Below are positions 41,844 to 49,407 of a stretch of DNA of 49,407 bases, in pieces. A model generated the notes under the pieces. It did not search any database. It was not told the origin of the DNA and saw only the letters and a list, made by a program, of their open reading frames with translations. Position numbers and translations under genes: made by a program. This DNA comes from a virus. The DNA is taken from positions 1 to 49,407 of IMG/VR virus record IMGVR_UViG_3300027714_000023; one strand, 5' to 3'. How positions within the stretch are numbered: position 1 is the stretch's first letter; each line of letters begins with the position of its first letter.

Positions 41844-43676
41844 ATGGCAAATGACTCATACGTAGGCGATAATCGCTGGATCCCTCAGGGACAGTCAGCT
41901 GATGACGCTGGTAAACTAATCTGGTCAACTAAAAGTATCAACGAGTTGATGCTAGCACTTGATCAAGGATATCGACCTTCGGTATCTATGCCTTTTTATG
42001 AAGGTAAGCAGTTTTTACGTAGAGGTAATATTGTATTTGAATGGACAGACGCTGAGATTACAGAAATGGCGAAATGTGCTCATGACATTGTTTACTTTGC
42101 AGAAAAGTATGCTGTTGTTATGACAGATAACGGAGTTCAGCAGGTTAAGTTAAGAGATTATCAAAAGCAAATGCTAAGAGATTTTCAACATAATAGATTT
42201 AATATTGTGTTAGCCTCTAGACAGATGGGTAAAACTGTAACAGCATCTATATTTAATGCATGGTACCTTACCTTTAATTTTGATAAAACAACTTTATTGC
42301 TTGCAAACAAATCGGAATCAACCAAAGAAATTATAGATAAAGCGAAGATAGTTTTAGAAAACTTACCTTTCTTTATGAAGCCTGGAATTATCAAGTATGA
42401 TGTAATGAATGTTCGTGCAGATAACGGATGTCGTTTAGTTGGACAATCAACAACGGCAAAGTCTGGTATTGGTTTTACTATTCATAATTTATACCTTGAT
42501 GAATTTGCACACATACACCCTACTATCGTAGATTCATTCTATGAAAATGTATATCCAACGCTATCAGCATCTAAGATATCGAGAATCAATATAACTTCAA
42601 CTCCAAATGGATTTAATAAGTTTTATGAAATTTACGCGGATGCAGAGAAAGGAAACAATGAATATAAGGCAACAAGAATTGATTGGTGGCAGCACCCTGA
42701 TAGAGATGATGCATGGTATAAAAGAGAATTAGGAAATTTAGGATCTGAAGATTCTTTTAATAGACAGTATGGAAATGAATTTACAAGTTCATCTAGTTTA
42801 TTATTAAGTCCAGGTACTATGAAAAATATCAGATCAAACGCACAGATATTTAAATGGTATGATTTCGAAGAATTCGACAATATACACATAGACACTAAAG
42901 GATATTTAGGATTTAGTCCAGACTTCGATCCAGAAGATGCAGGAAATTCACAGAAATATTTTATGTTTTCTGTAGATATCGCTGAAGGAAACGGAGGAGA
43001 CCATTCTGTAATTAATATGTTTGAGGTAGAACCTATGGAAGATATTGATATAGAAAACTTTATAAGTCCTGGTGCAATGTATGACTTTTTTAAATTAAAT
43101 CAAGTTGGAGTGTTTAGAAGTAATGAACATCCTATTGAGGACTTTGCAAAGATATTATATACACTAGCACTTGATATATTCAACTCAGAGAACACCAAGT
43201 TGATTATAGAGTACAATACTTATGGAAGTATATTATTACAGTATTTAAGTACAGTGTTTCCTGGACGTAACGATTTTGAAGACGAGATGGTATTGAGATT
43301 TAAACACAGGCATGATTCAAAGGTTTTAAAACCAGGTATTAGATTAAAGAGTGATAACAAATCAGTATTCTGTCAAAACTTTAAAAAGCAAATAGAATTA
43401 AACAAAATCAAAATTAATGATATAGTAACTGTACAAGAAGCAAGTTTATTTGGAGTACTTAGAAATAATAGTTACGGAGCACAAATGGGGCACGATGATA
43501 TTATCATGACCGCCGTTACTGCTACTGAATTCTTTGGCACAACAGATTACGCAGACTACGTGGAAGAGCTATTAGATATTATAGACCATGATAAAGTTAA
43601 ACTAATGGAAAAGATACTATATAAGGATAACACAGAACAAGGAGATTTACAGTTCGATATTTATGATTTACTGTAA
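41844..43676 (+). CDS. 17: Terminase large subunit gp17
   Basis: 610 aa, same length as T4 gp17. The ATPase domain has Walker A ASRQMGKTVT, Walker B NLYLDEFAHI and the coupling motif ITSTPNGFNKF. The nuclease domain (RNase H fold) has the first catalytic Asp in FSVDIAEGNGGDHS and later Asp residues in QMGHDDIIMTAV. It cuts concatemers and pumps DNA into the prohead through the portal. Confidence 0.96.
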   Translation: MANDSYVGDNRWIPQGQSADDAGKLIWSTKSINELMLALDQGYRPSVSMPFYEGKQFLRRGNIVFEWTDAEITEMAKCAHDIVYFAEKYAVVMTDNGVQQVKLRDYQKQMLRDFQHNRFNIVLASRQMGKTVTASIFNAWYLTFNFDKTTLLLANKSESTKEIIDKAKIVLENLPFFMKPGIIKYDVMNVRADNGCRLVGQSTTAKSGIGFTIHNLYLDEFAHIHPTIVDSFYENVYPTLSASKISRINITSTPNGFNKFYEIYADAEKGNNEYKATRIDWWQHPDRDDAWYKRELGNLGSEDSFNRQYGNEFTSSSSLLLSPGTMKNIRSNAQIFKWYDFEEFDNIHIDTKGYLGFSPDFDPEDAGNSQKYFMFSVDIAEGNGGDHSVINMFEVEPMEDIDIENFISPGAMYDFFKLNQVGVFRSNEHPIEDFAKILYTLALDIFNSENTKLIIEYNTYGSILLQYLSTVFPGRNDFEDEMVLRFKHRHDSKVLKPGIRLKSDNKSVFCQNFKKQIELNKIKINDIVTVQEASLFGVLRNNSYGAQMGHDDIIMTAVTATEFFGTTDYADYVEELLDIIDHDKVKLMEKILYKDNTEQGDLQFDIYDLL

Positions 43677-43694
43677 TACTCACAGAATAACAAT

Positions 43695-43704
43695 GATATA
43701 TAAT
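43695..43704 (+). promoter_or_regulatory. Late-type promoter box of the sheath gene
   Basis: GATATATAAT, its first base 39 nt before the gp18 ATG. The leader to the start codon is nearly all A and T. Confidence 0.6.
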
Positions 43705-43733
43705 AAAAGAAAAAAAAATAAAAATATAATATT

Positions 43734-46103
43734 ATGGCATTAAGTCCAAATTTATTACAATTTAAATCGAGTGGAGTATATCGTTTAGAATTTGACAAGT
43801 CACAGACTGCAAATATAAACGTTGAAACATTAAGATTAATTACAGGTCACTCAAGAAAAGGACCTTACAATTCACCAGTTTTAATTTCAAGTGTTGAAGA
43901 TTTTACTAACGTATTCGGAACAATTGATAAGAAACTAGAAAAGAAAGGAATGTTTTTCCACAGATCTGCATTAGAAGCTCTTTCAAGAGGACCTATATTA
44001 GCGTTAAACCTTTATAAGTTTACATCAGCATCTAAATCAGCTTACGCAAAACCAGTTTCTAACGGAAACCAGGTAGGAACAGAATCAGCACCGTTAAATC
44101 CTTTATCAAATTCAGGAGTTTCAGAATATACAAACTTTTTTGATAATGATAAGTTTATGGTACCTTCTGATTCAAAAGTACTTGCTGACTTAGCAAACGA
44201 AGGAGTAGCTAAATCAAACGCAATTAACTTTGTAAATATCAAGCAACAAGCTGTAACAGTTTTTATTAGAAAAGCAGCAGATGTAAAAGCTTTTGATATT
44301 AATGCAAGAGATTGGTATGGTGAAGGTAATGTACCTGAATTCATGAATGATTTCGATTACATATCAGATTTCATGGTAGATGTTTTCGTATTTAAAGGAA
44401 ACTTCTCTGATGTATCAGCTGATCCAGTATATGGAGCTTACTTTAACGCAGACGGATTAGACAAATCTAAATTAGCAGAATTTGCTAACTTAAGACAAGT
44501 TACTTTAGAAGCACAATACACAGGATCTTTAATCCCAGGATTTAAAGATTTAGAAGGAAGAAACCTATATGTTGAAACAATGGTAAACTCTGAAGCAAGA
44601 AAGACAGGTTTATTCTGTGCAATTGATGAAGACGCAGTAATCAACGAAAATGGAACTGAAATAGATTTAGTAGGACATAAAGCTTCTACACCAAACACTC
44701 AGTTACTATCTTATAAAATAAATGCAGGTGATAGAGAAGTTGCAGAAACTTTAGAAGGAGTATCTCACCAAGTACCAACAGTAGATGGTAACGGAGATCC
44801 AGTATTAGACGGTAACGGAGATGCAGTAACTGAAGAAGGTAAAACAACAGGAGTATACGCAAGTAATGGTTCTCAATTTTCAGTTGATTTCGCAACAGCT
44901 GCAAATACACCAGCAACTTTCGCTATATCAGCAGGAGACTATGTTAAATCAGCAGTTACTGATAGATTAGCAAAAGTAAAGAGAGTATCTAAAGCAGGAT
45001 CAGTATACAACGTATATTGTGATGTTGCAGTAGAATTAACATTCTCAGATAAATTCTTTAAATCATGGGAAGAAGCTACATCGCACTATGCACCATTTGC
45101 ATTACCAGGAGCTACTTTAGAAGATCAGACAATAAGTTCTGCTCTAGACGCATTAAAAGGAGGAACAGGATTATACGCTGGATTAATTGATAAAGACTTA
45201 ATTGACTTTAGATATGTTGTAGATACATTTACATCAAACGATGGAGAGCTACAAAATAAGCACCAGTTATCAGATTTAGCGCAAGCAAGACAAAACGCTT
45301 CTGCTATCTTAAATGCACCAACTGTTGCAGATTTTAAAAAATCAACAAACCCTTCATTTACAAACGCAAACGGAGAGTTTAAAGTAGAGTATATCGCACA
45401 AGGAGGAAATTTAGATAAAAATCCAACTAAGACATATTCTTTACCAAGTATTTTAGAAGGAGCAAATTATGCATTCTACTACGGACCTGGTTTATTAGTA
45501 TCAGACGGAGGTAAAGACTTAATAGTTCCACCAGCAGCTAATGTATCAAATAACTTTTTAGATAAATATACAAGCGCTCAACCATGGTCGATCGTTGCAG
45601 GTCCAAGAAGAGGAGTTGTAGGAGGATCAGGATTAAAAGGAGTAGAATATGCTTTTGATAAAAATGATAGAGATGTATTAGAGCCTTTCGGAATCAATCC
45701 AATTGTATTTCAAAGAGGAGTAGGTCTTACTATTTTAGGAAACAAAACGGCACAACAATCTGTTAAATCATCGCTTTCTTCAGCACATGTTAGAGAAGCT
45801 TTAATTTTCATACAAGAAGGTATTGCTAATATTCTTAAAGGATATGTATTTGAATTCAACAATGTTCAGACTAGATTAGAAATCAAAACTTTAGCAGATT
45901 CGTTTATGGAATCAGTAAAAGCAGACGGTGGAGTTTTCGAATTCAAAAACATCATGGATCAAACAAACAACACTGATGACGTAATTGATAATAACTTTGG
46001 TATTATAGATACTTATGTTGAACCTGTTAAAGGATTAGAAATAGTCGTACACAGAACTACAGTTTTAAATACTGGTGAAATTTCAACAGGGAACTTTAGT
46101 TAA
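43734..46103 (+). CDS. 18: Tail sheath protein gp18
   Basis: 789 aa, longer than T4 gp18 (659 aa). The N-terminal ETLRLITGHSRKGPYNSPVL and the C-terminal core (WSIVAGPRRGVVGGSGLKGV, DVLEPFGINPIVFQRGVGLT, SAHVREALIFIQEGI, FKNIMDQTNNTDDVI) are sheath-type. The extra length is mostly an inserted middle region (about residues 330-440) with a short DGNGD repeat, probably an outward-facing domain. Sheath subunits contract to drive the tube through the host envelope. The codon use is strongly biased, as in gp23. Confidence 0.95.
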   Translation: MALSPNLLQFKSSGVYRLEFDKSQTANINVETLRLITGHSRKGPYNSPVLISSVEDFTNVFGTIDKKLEKKGMFFHRSALEALSRGPILALNLYKFTSASKSAYAKPVSNGNQVGTESAPLNPLSNSGVSEYTNFFDNDKFMVPSDSKVLADLANEGVAKSNAINFVNIKQQAVTVFIRKAADVKAFDINARDWYGEGNVPEFMNDFDYISDFMVDVFVFKGNFSDVSADPVYGAYFNADGLDKSKLAEFANLRQVTLEAQYTGSLIPGFKDLEGRNLYVETMVNSEARKTGLFCAIDEDAVINENGTEIDLVGHKASTPNTQLLSYKINAGDREVAETLEGVSHQVPTVDGNGDPVLDGNGDAVTEEGKTTGVYASNGSQFSVDFATAANTPATFAISAGDYVKSAVTDRLAKVKRVSKAGSVYNVYCDVAVELTFSDKFFKSWEEATSHYAPFALPGATLEDQTISSALDALKGGTGLYAGLIDKDLIDFRYVVDTFTSNDGELQNKHQLSDLAQARQNASAILNAPTVADFKKSTNPSFTNANGEFKVEYIAQGGNLDKNPTKTYSLPSILEGANYAFYYGPGLLVSDGGKDLIVPPAANVSNNFLDKYTSAQPWSIVAGPRRGVVGGSGLKGVEYAFDKNDRDVLEPFGINPIVFQRGVGLTILGNKTAQQSVKSSLSSAHVREALIFIQEGIANILKGYVFEFNNVQTRLEIKTLADSFMESVKADGGVFEFKNIMDQTNNTDDVIDNNFGIIDTYVEPVKGLEIVVHRTTVLNTGEISTGNFS
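44784..44831 (+). repeat. 24-bp tandem duplication in the sheath gene
   Basis: Two copies of about 24 bp encode DGNGDPVL and DGNGDAVT (residues 351-366). The DxNGD pattern resembles short calcium-binding or turn-forming loops. It lies in the inserted domain of gp18. Confidence 0.8.
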
Positions 46104-46106
46104 TCA

Positions 46107-46116
46107 GATATATAAA
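46107..46116 (+). promoter_or_regulatory. Late-type promoter box of the tail tube gene
   Basis: GATATATAAA, its first base 31 nt before the gp19 ATG. It differs from the main box at one position. Confidence 0.55.
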
Positions 46117-46137
46117 AAAACAAAAACAATATAAAAA

Positions 46138-46692
46138 ATGGCTTTACCACACTATTCACAAGATCAAACAAGCAGAAGCGGTAGACAATTCGAACCAGTT
46201 CAAGCGAACTTATTTGAAGTAACAGTTTTACCTCCAGCTGGCGTAGCAGATGCTCCACTGATGATTCAACATGTTACCTCAATAACAGGTTTAGAATTAT
46301 ACAAAGAAGTTGCAGCTGTTGAGCAAAAATATAAATTCTCAACACGTTCGTTCGCAGGAATGCCTGATCAAACAACTGTAGACGTTGGAATAAACTTTAC
46401 ATTAAACTTAAACGATGCTAATCAAGCATATCTTTATAAATCAATGAGACAATGGTATAATAACCAATACGATCCTCAGACTGGCCAAATGGGTCTTAAA
46501 AAAGATTATGTAGGTACTATCGTTGTAGTTCAATTCAATAGAGCTGGAGACATATATAGAACAGTAACTTTAGAAGACTGTTTCATTACTTCAGGATTAC
46601 CTTTCACTACTGAATTAAATTACGAAACTACAGAAGCACAAGCACTTGAAGTAACATGGAGATGTGATACTTTTAAAGAGGTTCTAGCTTAA
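46138..46692 (+). CDS. 19: Tail tube protein gp19
   Basis: 184 aa (T4 gp19 163 aa). Family segments: NLFEVTVLPP near the start, HVTSITGLELYKEVAAVEQK, SFAGMPDQTTVDVGINFTLN, then YLYKSMRQWYNNQYDPQTGQ and EALEVTWRCDTFKEV-type ending. Stacked hexamers make the inner tube inside the sheath. It follows the sheath gene, as in T4. Confidence 0.95.
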   Translation: MALPHYSQDQTSRSGRQFEPVQANLFEVTVLPPAGVADAPLMIQHVTSITGLELYKEVAAVEQKYKFSTRSFAGMPDQTTVDVGINFTLNLNDANQAYLYKSMRQWYNNQYDPQTGQMGLKKDYVGTIVVVQFNRAGDIYRTVTLEDCFITSGLPFTTELNYETTEAQALEVTWRCDTFKEVLA

Positions 46693-46704
46693 TCTTATTT
46701 TTAC

Positions 46705-46736
46705 ATAGGGGATCCATCAACGTTTCCCCTATTTTT
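46705..46736 (+). terminator. Rho-independent-type terminator after gp19
   Basis: ATAGGGGA (46705-46712) pairs with TCCCCTAT (46725-46732), followed by TTTT. It closes the sheath/tube transcript. Confidence 0.8.
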
Positions 46737-46773
46737 ATGAAACAAAAACATAATATGTTGATATAATAATAAC

Positions 46774-46989
46774 ATGGATAAACTGACTAAGAAATTACAA
46801 GTTCTTCTGTCTGAAACAGAAGTGACATCAATAAACAGGATTATCTTAAATGAAGCAATTGAAGGAGGAGAAAGACCAGTATCCATCTCAGCGTTCATAC
46901 GAGATATAATCCGCAAGGAAATTGAATTGAAGGCCGATTCAATATTAGAATGGAATAAAGATAATATTAAGAAACTTAAAAAGAAGTAA
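46774..46989 (+). CDS. Ribbon-helix-helix-type small protein
   Basis: 71 aa. Layout: a short strand (KLQVLLSETE), helix 1 (VTSINRIILNEAIEGGE), turn and helix 2 (PVSISAFIRDIIRKEIE), then a basic tail (NIKKLKKK). This is the CopG/Arc-like ribbon-helix-helix pattern, so a DNA-binding regulator is likely. Its position between the tube and hub-assembly genes is unusual for a regulator and may link it to late-gene control. It is 3 nt before the next ATG. Confidence 0.6.
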   Translation: MDKLTKKLQVLLSETEVTSINRIILNEAIEGGERPVSISAFIRDIIRKEIELKADSILEWNKDNIKKLKKK

Positions 46990-46992
46990 CAA

Positions 46993-47937
46993 ATGAGCAC
47001 CAACAAAAAAGACGATGCAAATTTAGACGATGCTTACAAAAACATCGTTGAGAACCAGGAAAACCCGAAGCCTGCTGATTTAGGGTCAGTTAACATGGAA
47101 AAGTACGGAACACAAAAAGCACAGGATGCTGATACATTATTAGGATATCATTCTCTTGCTGTAAACGCTTTACCATCTGCGGGTATGTTTTACCCCAAAG
47201 GAACACAAGTACATATTAGATCAGCAAAAGTAGCTGAGATTAGACATTTTTCAACAATAGATGAACAGAATATTTTAGATGTTGATGAGAAGTTAAATAA
47301 TATAGTAGAAGCATGTACAAGAGTTACTAGTGATAAAACAAGAATGTCTTATAAAGATCTATTAGAAGAAGATAGATTCTTTTTAATTCTTTCTATTAGA
47401 GACTTAACGTTCCCAGAACCTGAGTCAAACTTAAGTGTAGACCATACAGATAAAAACGGAGAAAAACAAACTGTTGAAATTAAAAAAGAAACTTTCAAGT
47501 ATTTTGCAATACCTGAAACTCTAGATAAATATTATGATGATACTGCTAGAACTTTCTTAATAGAAACAAAATCTTTTGGAATATTAAAAGTGGCACCTCC
47601 TACTATTGGTGTTATGCAAAAAATGACAGCTTACATTAAAGATCGTCAAGAAAAAGGTTTAAAAATAGATCAGTCAGTTCTTCAAGTAATGCCATACATG
47701 GTATCTGAATGGAGAGGATTTACTGATAAAGATATTTTTAAGTTTGAAATGGAAATGAATAGCTGGTCTAATAAGAAATACAGTTTAATTTATAAATTAT
47801 CAGAACAAATGAAAGTTGGTATTAAACCAGAAATGAGTGTTCAGATTGGGGATGACTGGGAGGACGTCCCAATTGGGTTTCGCGACGGCATCAAATCTCT
47901 TTTTATTGTTCAAGATATCTCTGGAGAACTTCTTTAA
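46993..47937 (+). CDS. 26: Baseplate hub/tail assembly protein gp26-like
   Basis: 314 aa. The block LPSAGMFYPKGTQVHIRSAK, VAEIRHFSTIDEQNILDV, LNNIVEACTRV and the later DRFFLILSIRDLTFPEP match the T4 gp26-type baseplate assembly family, here with an N-terminal extension of about 60 residues. The ORF ends at CTT CTT TAA, a candidate +1 slip site that would add the gp51-like segment. It lies after gp19 and before the tape-measure-like ORF, the usual place of tail assembly chaperones. Confidence 0.65.
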   Translation: MSTNKKDDANLDDAYKNIVENQENPKPADLGSVNMEKYGTQKAQDADTLLGYHSLAVNALPSAGMFYPKGTQVHIRSAKVAEIRHFSTIDEQNILDVDEKLNNIVEACTRVTSDKTRMSYKDLLEEDRFFLILSIRDLTFPEPESNLSVDHTDKNGEKQTVEIKKETFKYFAIPETLDKYYDDTARTFLIETKSFGILKVAPPTIGVMQKMTAYIKDRQEKGLKIDQSVLQVMPYMVSEWRGFTDKDIFKFEMEMNSWSNKKYSLIYKLSEQMKVGIKPEMSVQIGDDWEDVPIGFRDGIKSLFIVQDISGELL

Positions 47938-48154
47938 AACAAAGTTTTATATTTATAAACATCTACATATCCAACCTAGCGAATTGGAAGCATTAGAATA
48001 TTATGAATTCCATTACTTAGTTAAAGATTTACTAGAATTTATGAAAAAAGAAAACGAAGCAAATCAAGGAGGGCAAGATCAGCAATCGGCAAATCCATCT
48101 GGTATGAAAATCCCAGACATGAAAATGCCAAACATGAAAATGCCAAAACTTTAA
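47837..48154 (+). CDS. 51: gp51-like tail assembly segment, probably expressed by +1 frameshift
   Basis: The + frame is open from 47837, but the residues before 47936 read like out-of-frame noise. From KTKFYIYKHLHIQPSELEAL the sequence looks like a real domain (then YYEFHYLVKDLLEFM), resembling gp51-like proteins of marine T4-like phages. There is no credible ATG between. The most likely expression is a +1 shift at the end of the gp26-like gene, yielding an extension of about 72 aa. The C-terminus has short MKxPxM repeats (KIPDMKMPNMKMPKL). Independent translation from 47837 is the alternative. Confidence 0.55.
   Translation: MFRLGMTGRTSQLGFATASNLFLLFKISLENFFKTKFYIYKHLHIQPSELEALEYYEFHYLVKDLLEFMKKENEANQGGQDQQSANPSGMKIPDMKMPNMKMPKL
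47929..47937 (+). promoter_or_regulatory. Candidate +1 frameshift site
   Basis: CTT CTT TAA: a leucine CUU codon directly before a stop, as in the bacterial prfB frameshift (CUU UGA). Slippage from CUU to UUU puts the ribosome in the frame of the gp51-like segment at AAA ACA. I see no upstream Shine-Dalgarno-like stimulator. Confidence 0.5.
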
Positions 48155-48171
48155 TTTAAACAAATAGAAAT

Positions 48172-48196
48172 AGCGGGAATTGTTCCCGTTATTTTT
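48172..48196 (+). terminator. Hairpin terminator
   Basis: CGGGAA and TTCCCG form the core stem around TTG, followed by TTATTTTTG. It ends the tail assembly operon, and a late-type box follows at once. Confidence 0.7.
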
Positions 48197-48197
48197 G

Positions 48198-48207
48198 TAA
48201 TATATAG
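48198..48207 (+). promoter_or_regulatory. Late-type promoter box of the tape-measure-like gene
   Basis: TAATATATAG, like the GAATATATAG box at 38761 except for the first base, 46 nt before the ATG at 48244. Confidence 0.45.
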
Positions 48208-48243
48208 TAGGTAAGACACAAGATAAAACATCACTACTGATTC

Positions 48244-49407
48244 ATGAAAATACTATTAGCACCATTACAACGGTTAGCCAATTTAATAGAAGAACAAAAT
48301 AAACAAATTAGCGAAATTAACTCAGTACTTACTGTTGATTTAGTTAAGGTGTCTACCACAACTTCTAAGGAACTTAAAATACATACAGGATTACTTACAG
48401 ATATTAAAGGTTTATTAAAAGAGCAGATCAAGGCGACTTCTAATGCCAATTCAAACGAAGGAAGCACTAAGTTAAAAATGCCAAGTATGTTTGCAACTGC
48501 CTCAGGTGCTTTCGCAGTTGTTGCGATGGCGGGAGCTATAGTTGCAGCTTCTGGTTTATTACAGTTTGTTAGGCCTATTAGTGATGATCAACTTATTACA
48601 TCATTAGCAATTGGTGGATTATTTGTAGTTATAGCACCTATATTTAGTGACATAGCGGAATCATTAAACGGTGGAGGACTTTTAACAAGATTAATAGGAA
48701 AATCAAAAGGATTAACAATGAGAAATCCTATGAAACTGGCCGGAAATGTTTCATTAGCAATGATTGGAATGGCAGCGGGTATTATGGGATCTTCTTTTCT
48801 ATTAAGCTTAGTGCGACCAATATCGATGTCACAAGCTGCTAGTGCTATTCTAATAGGAATCATGTTTATCCCATTAGGGTTTGCATTCGGTGCTATTATT
48901 AGAGGATTAGCGAAGGCTAATATAACAATGAATGCTAAAGGCTTACTAAAGCTAGCAGCAGGAACCGCAGCTATGGTTGCTATCGCAGCAGGAATTGCAT
49001 TAGTAGCTACTGTATTTAATAAATTAATGCCTGATAAGTTTTCAGCGTTACCACCATTAAAGTGGATCCTAAAAACAGGTATTCTATTATTCATATTTTC
49101 ATTCTCATTTAAAAAGATAACAAGAGCAGTCAGAGGACTATCTTTAAAAGAAATGATATTTGCATCTATTGCAATGCCAATAATGGCGGCAGGTGTTGTA
49201 GGTATCGCATTCGCATTTCAATTGTTAGAAAAAGTTAAATCTTTCAGAGCACCTGATTTAGATTGGGCTCTTAAAGCAGGATTATCAATATTGATTTTCG
49301 CAGTACCTTTTTCTATATTAGCATTAGTTACTAAAAGAGTAGGAGTTAAGGGAATTGGAATGGCAGCACTAGGAATAGTCGCTATAGCGGGAGCAATACT
49401 CGCAGTG
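48244..49407 (+). CDS. Putative tail tape-measure protein, 3' end outside window
   Basis: Open for 388 codons to the window edge with no stop. The N-terminal ~80 residues are a charged coiled-coil-like region (LIEEQNKQISEINSV). After that come many hydrophobic, Ala/Gly/Ile-rich segments of about 20 residues (such as ASGAFAVVAMAGAIVAASGL) separated by short charged loops at fairly regular spacing. This mixture, its size and its place right after the tail assembly genes fit a tape-measure protein. A membrane-inserting virion protein ejected with DNA is the alternative. It overlaps a long minus-strand frame at 48588-49094, which is a shadow. Confidence 0.65.
   Translation, partial: MKILLAPLQRLANLIEEQNKQISEINSVLTVDLVKVSTTTSKELKIHTGLLTDIKGLLKEQIKATSNANSNEGSTKLKMPSMFATASGAFAVVAMAGAIVAASGLLQFVRPISDDQLITSLAIGGLFVVIAPIFSDIAESLNGGGLLTRLIGKSKGLTMRNPMKLAGNVSLAMIGMAAGIMGSSFLLSLVRPISMSQAASAILIGIMFIPLGFAFGAIIRGLAKANITMNAKGLLKLAAGTAAMVAIAAGIALVATVFNKLMPDKFSALPPLKWILKTGILLFIFSFSFKKITRAVRGLSLKEMIFASIAMPIMAAGVVGIAFAFQLLEKVKSFRAPDLDWALKAGLSILIFAVPFSILALVTKRVGVKGIGMAALGIVAIAGAILAV

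Noticed and set aside
48588-49094. Minus-strand 168-aa frame
   Set aside because: Low-complexity Ala/Ile/Pro/Asn composition, the complement of the hydrophobic tape-measure-like ORF that is open throughout on the + strand.
1-49407. CRISPR array, insertion sequence or integration site
   Set aside because: No regularly spaced direct repeats outside coding regions, and no transposase or integrase. The only tandem repeats are in-frame coding repeats in the scaffold and sheath genes.

Overview
The window is a stretch of an AT-rich T4-like myovirus genome (Caudoviricetes). The replication, DNA-precursor, late-transcription, head, DNA-packaging and tail genes are recognisably T4-type but diverged and rearranged. 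Nearly every gene lies on the + strand, packed with small gaps or ATG/stop overlaps. Start codons are almost never preceded by a Shine-Dalgarno sequence; the leaders are A-rich and G-poor. That fits a Bacteroidota host, probably a flavobacterium, as does one TAnnTTTG-type promoter box. The host is an inference.

Layout. (1) 1-5.6 kb: a cluster of unfamiliar proteins. Several carry short segments of the type (F/Y)-(E/T)-x-(F/I/Y)-(hydrophobic)-N-E that resemble the capsid-targeting peptide of T4 internal proteins. Among them is a fusion of an Rnl2-type RNA-ligase-like domain with an NMN-adenylyltransferase-like domain. (2) 5.7-10.1 kb: a cytidylyltransferase, an NAD-dependent sugar dehydratase, small unknown genes and a homologue of T4 DNA beta-glucosyltransferase. 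(3) 10.1-24.1 kb: dCTPase (gp56), a DNA polymerase split into two ORFs (43A and 43B) separated by nrdB, nrdA and the sliding clamp, then UvsX, a 2-oxoglutarate oxygenase, helicase gp41 and the gp47/gp46 recombination nuclease. (4) 24.1-34.9 kb: virion-type proteins, late sigma factor gp55, gp4, portal gp20, a core protein, a fused gp21 protease-gp22 scaffold, and capsid gp23. (5) 34.9-38.8 kb: the only minus-strand gene, then clamp loader gp44, RNase H and a gp62 candidate. (6) 38.8-49.4 kb: a duplicated membrane protein, a neck-like protein with a lectin-like tail, terminase gp16/gp17, sheath gp18, tube gp19, a ribbon-helix-helix protein, gp26/gp51-like tail assembly proteins that appear joined by a +1 frameshift, and the start of a long hydrophobic tape-measure-like ORF running off the end.

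How it fits together. The precursor enzymes (dCTPase, NrdA, NrdB) feed the replisome (43A+43B, 45, 44/62, 41, RNase H). The dCTPase and the glucosyltransferase homologue point to modified, probably glycosylated, cytosine DNA. gp55, with a possible gp33-like partner and the clamp, would drive late promoters. A repeated box, GATATATAAT or a close variant, stands about 30-50 nt before many head and tail genes and is the likely late promoter. A second repeated box, TATATTTACATATAAC, precedes three other units. Rho-independent-type hairpins close several units. I see no tRNA gene, CRISPR array, insertion sequence or intron, and no gap longer than about 215 bases.
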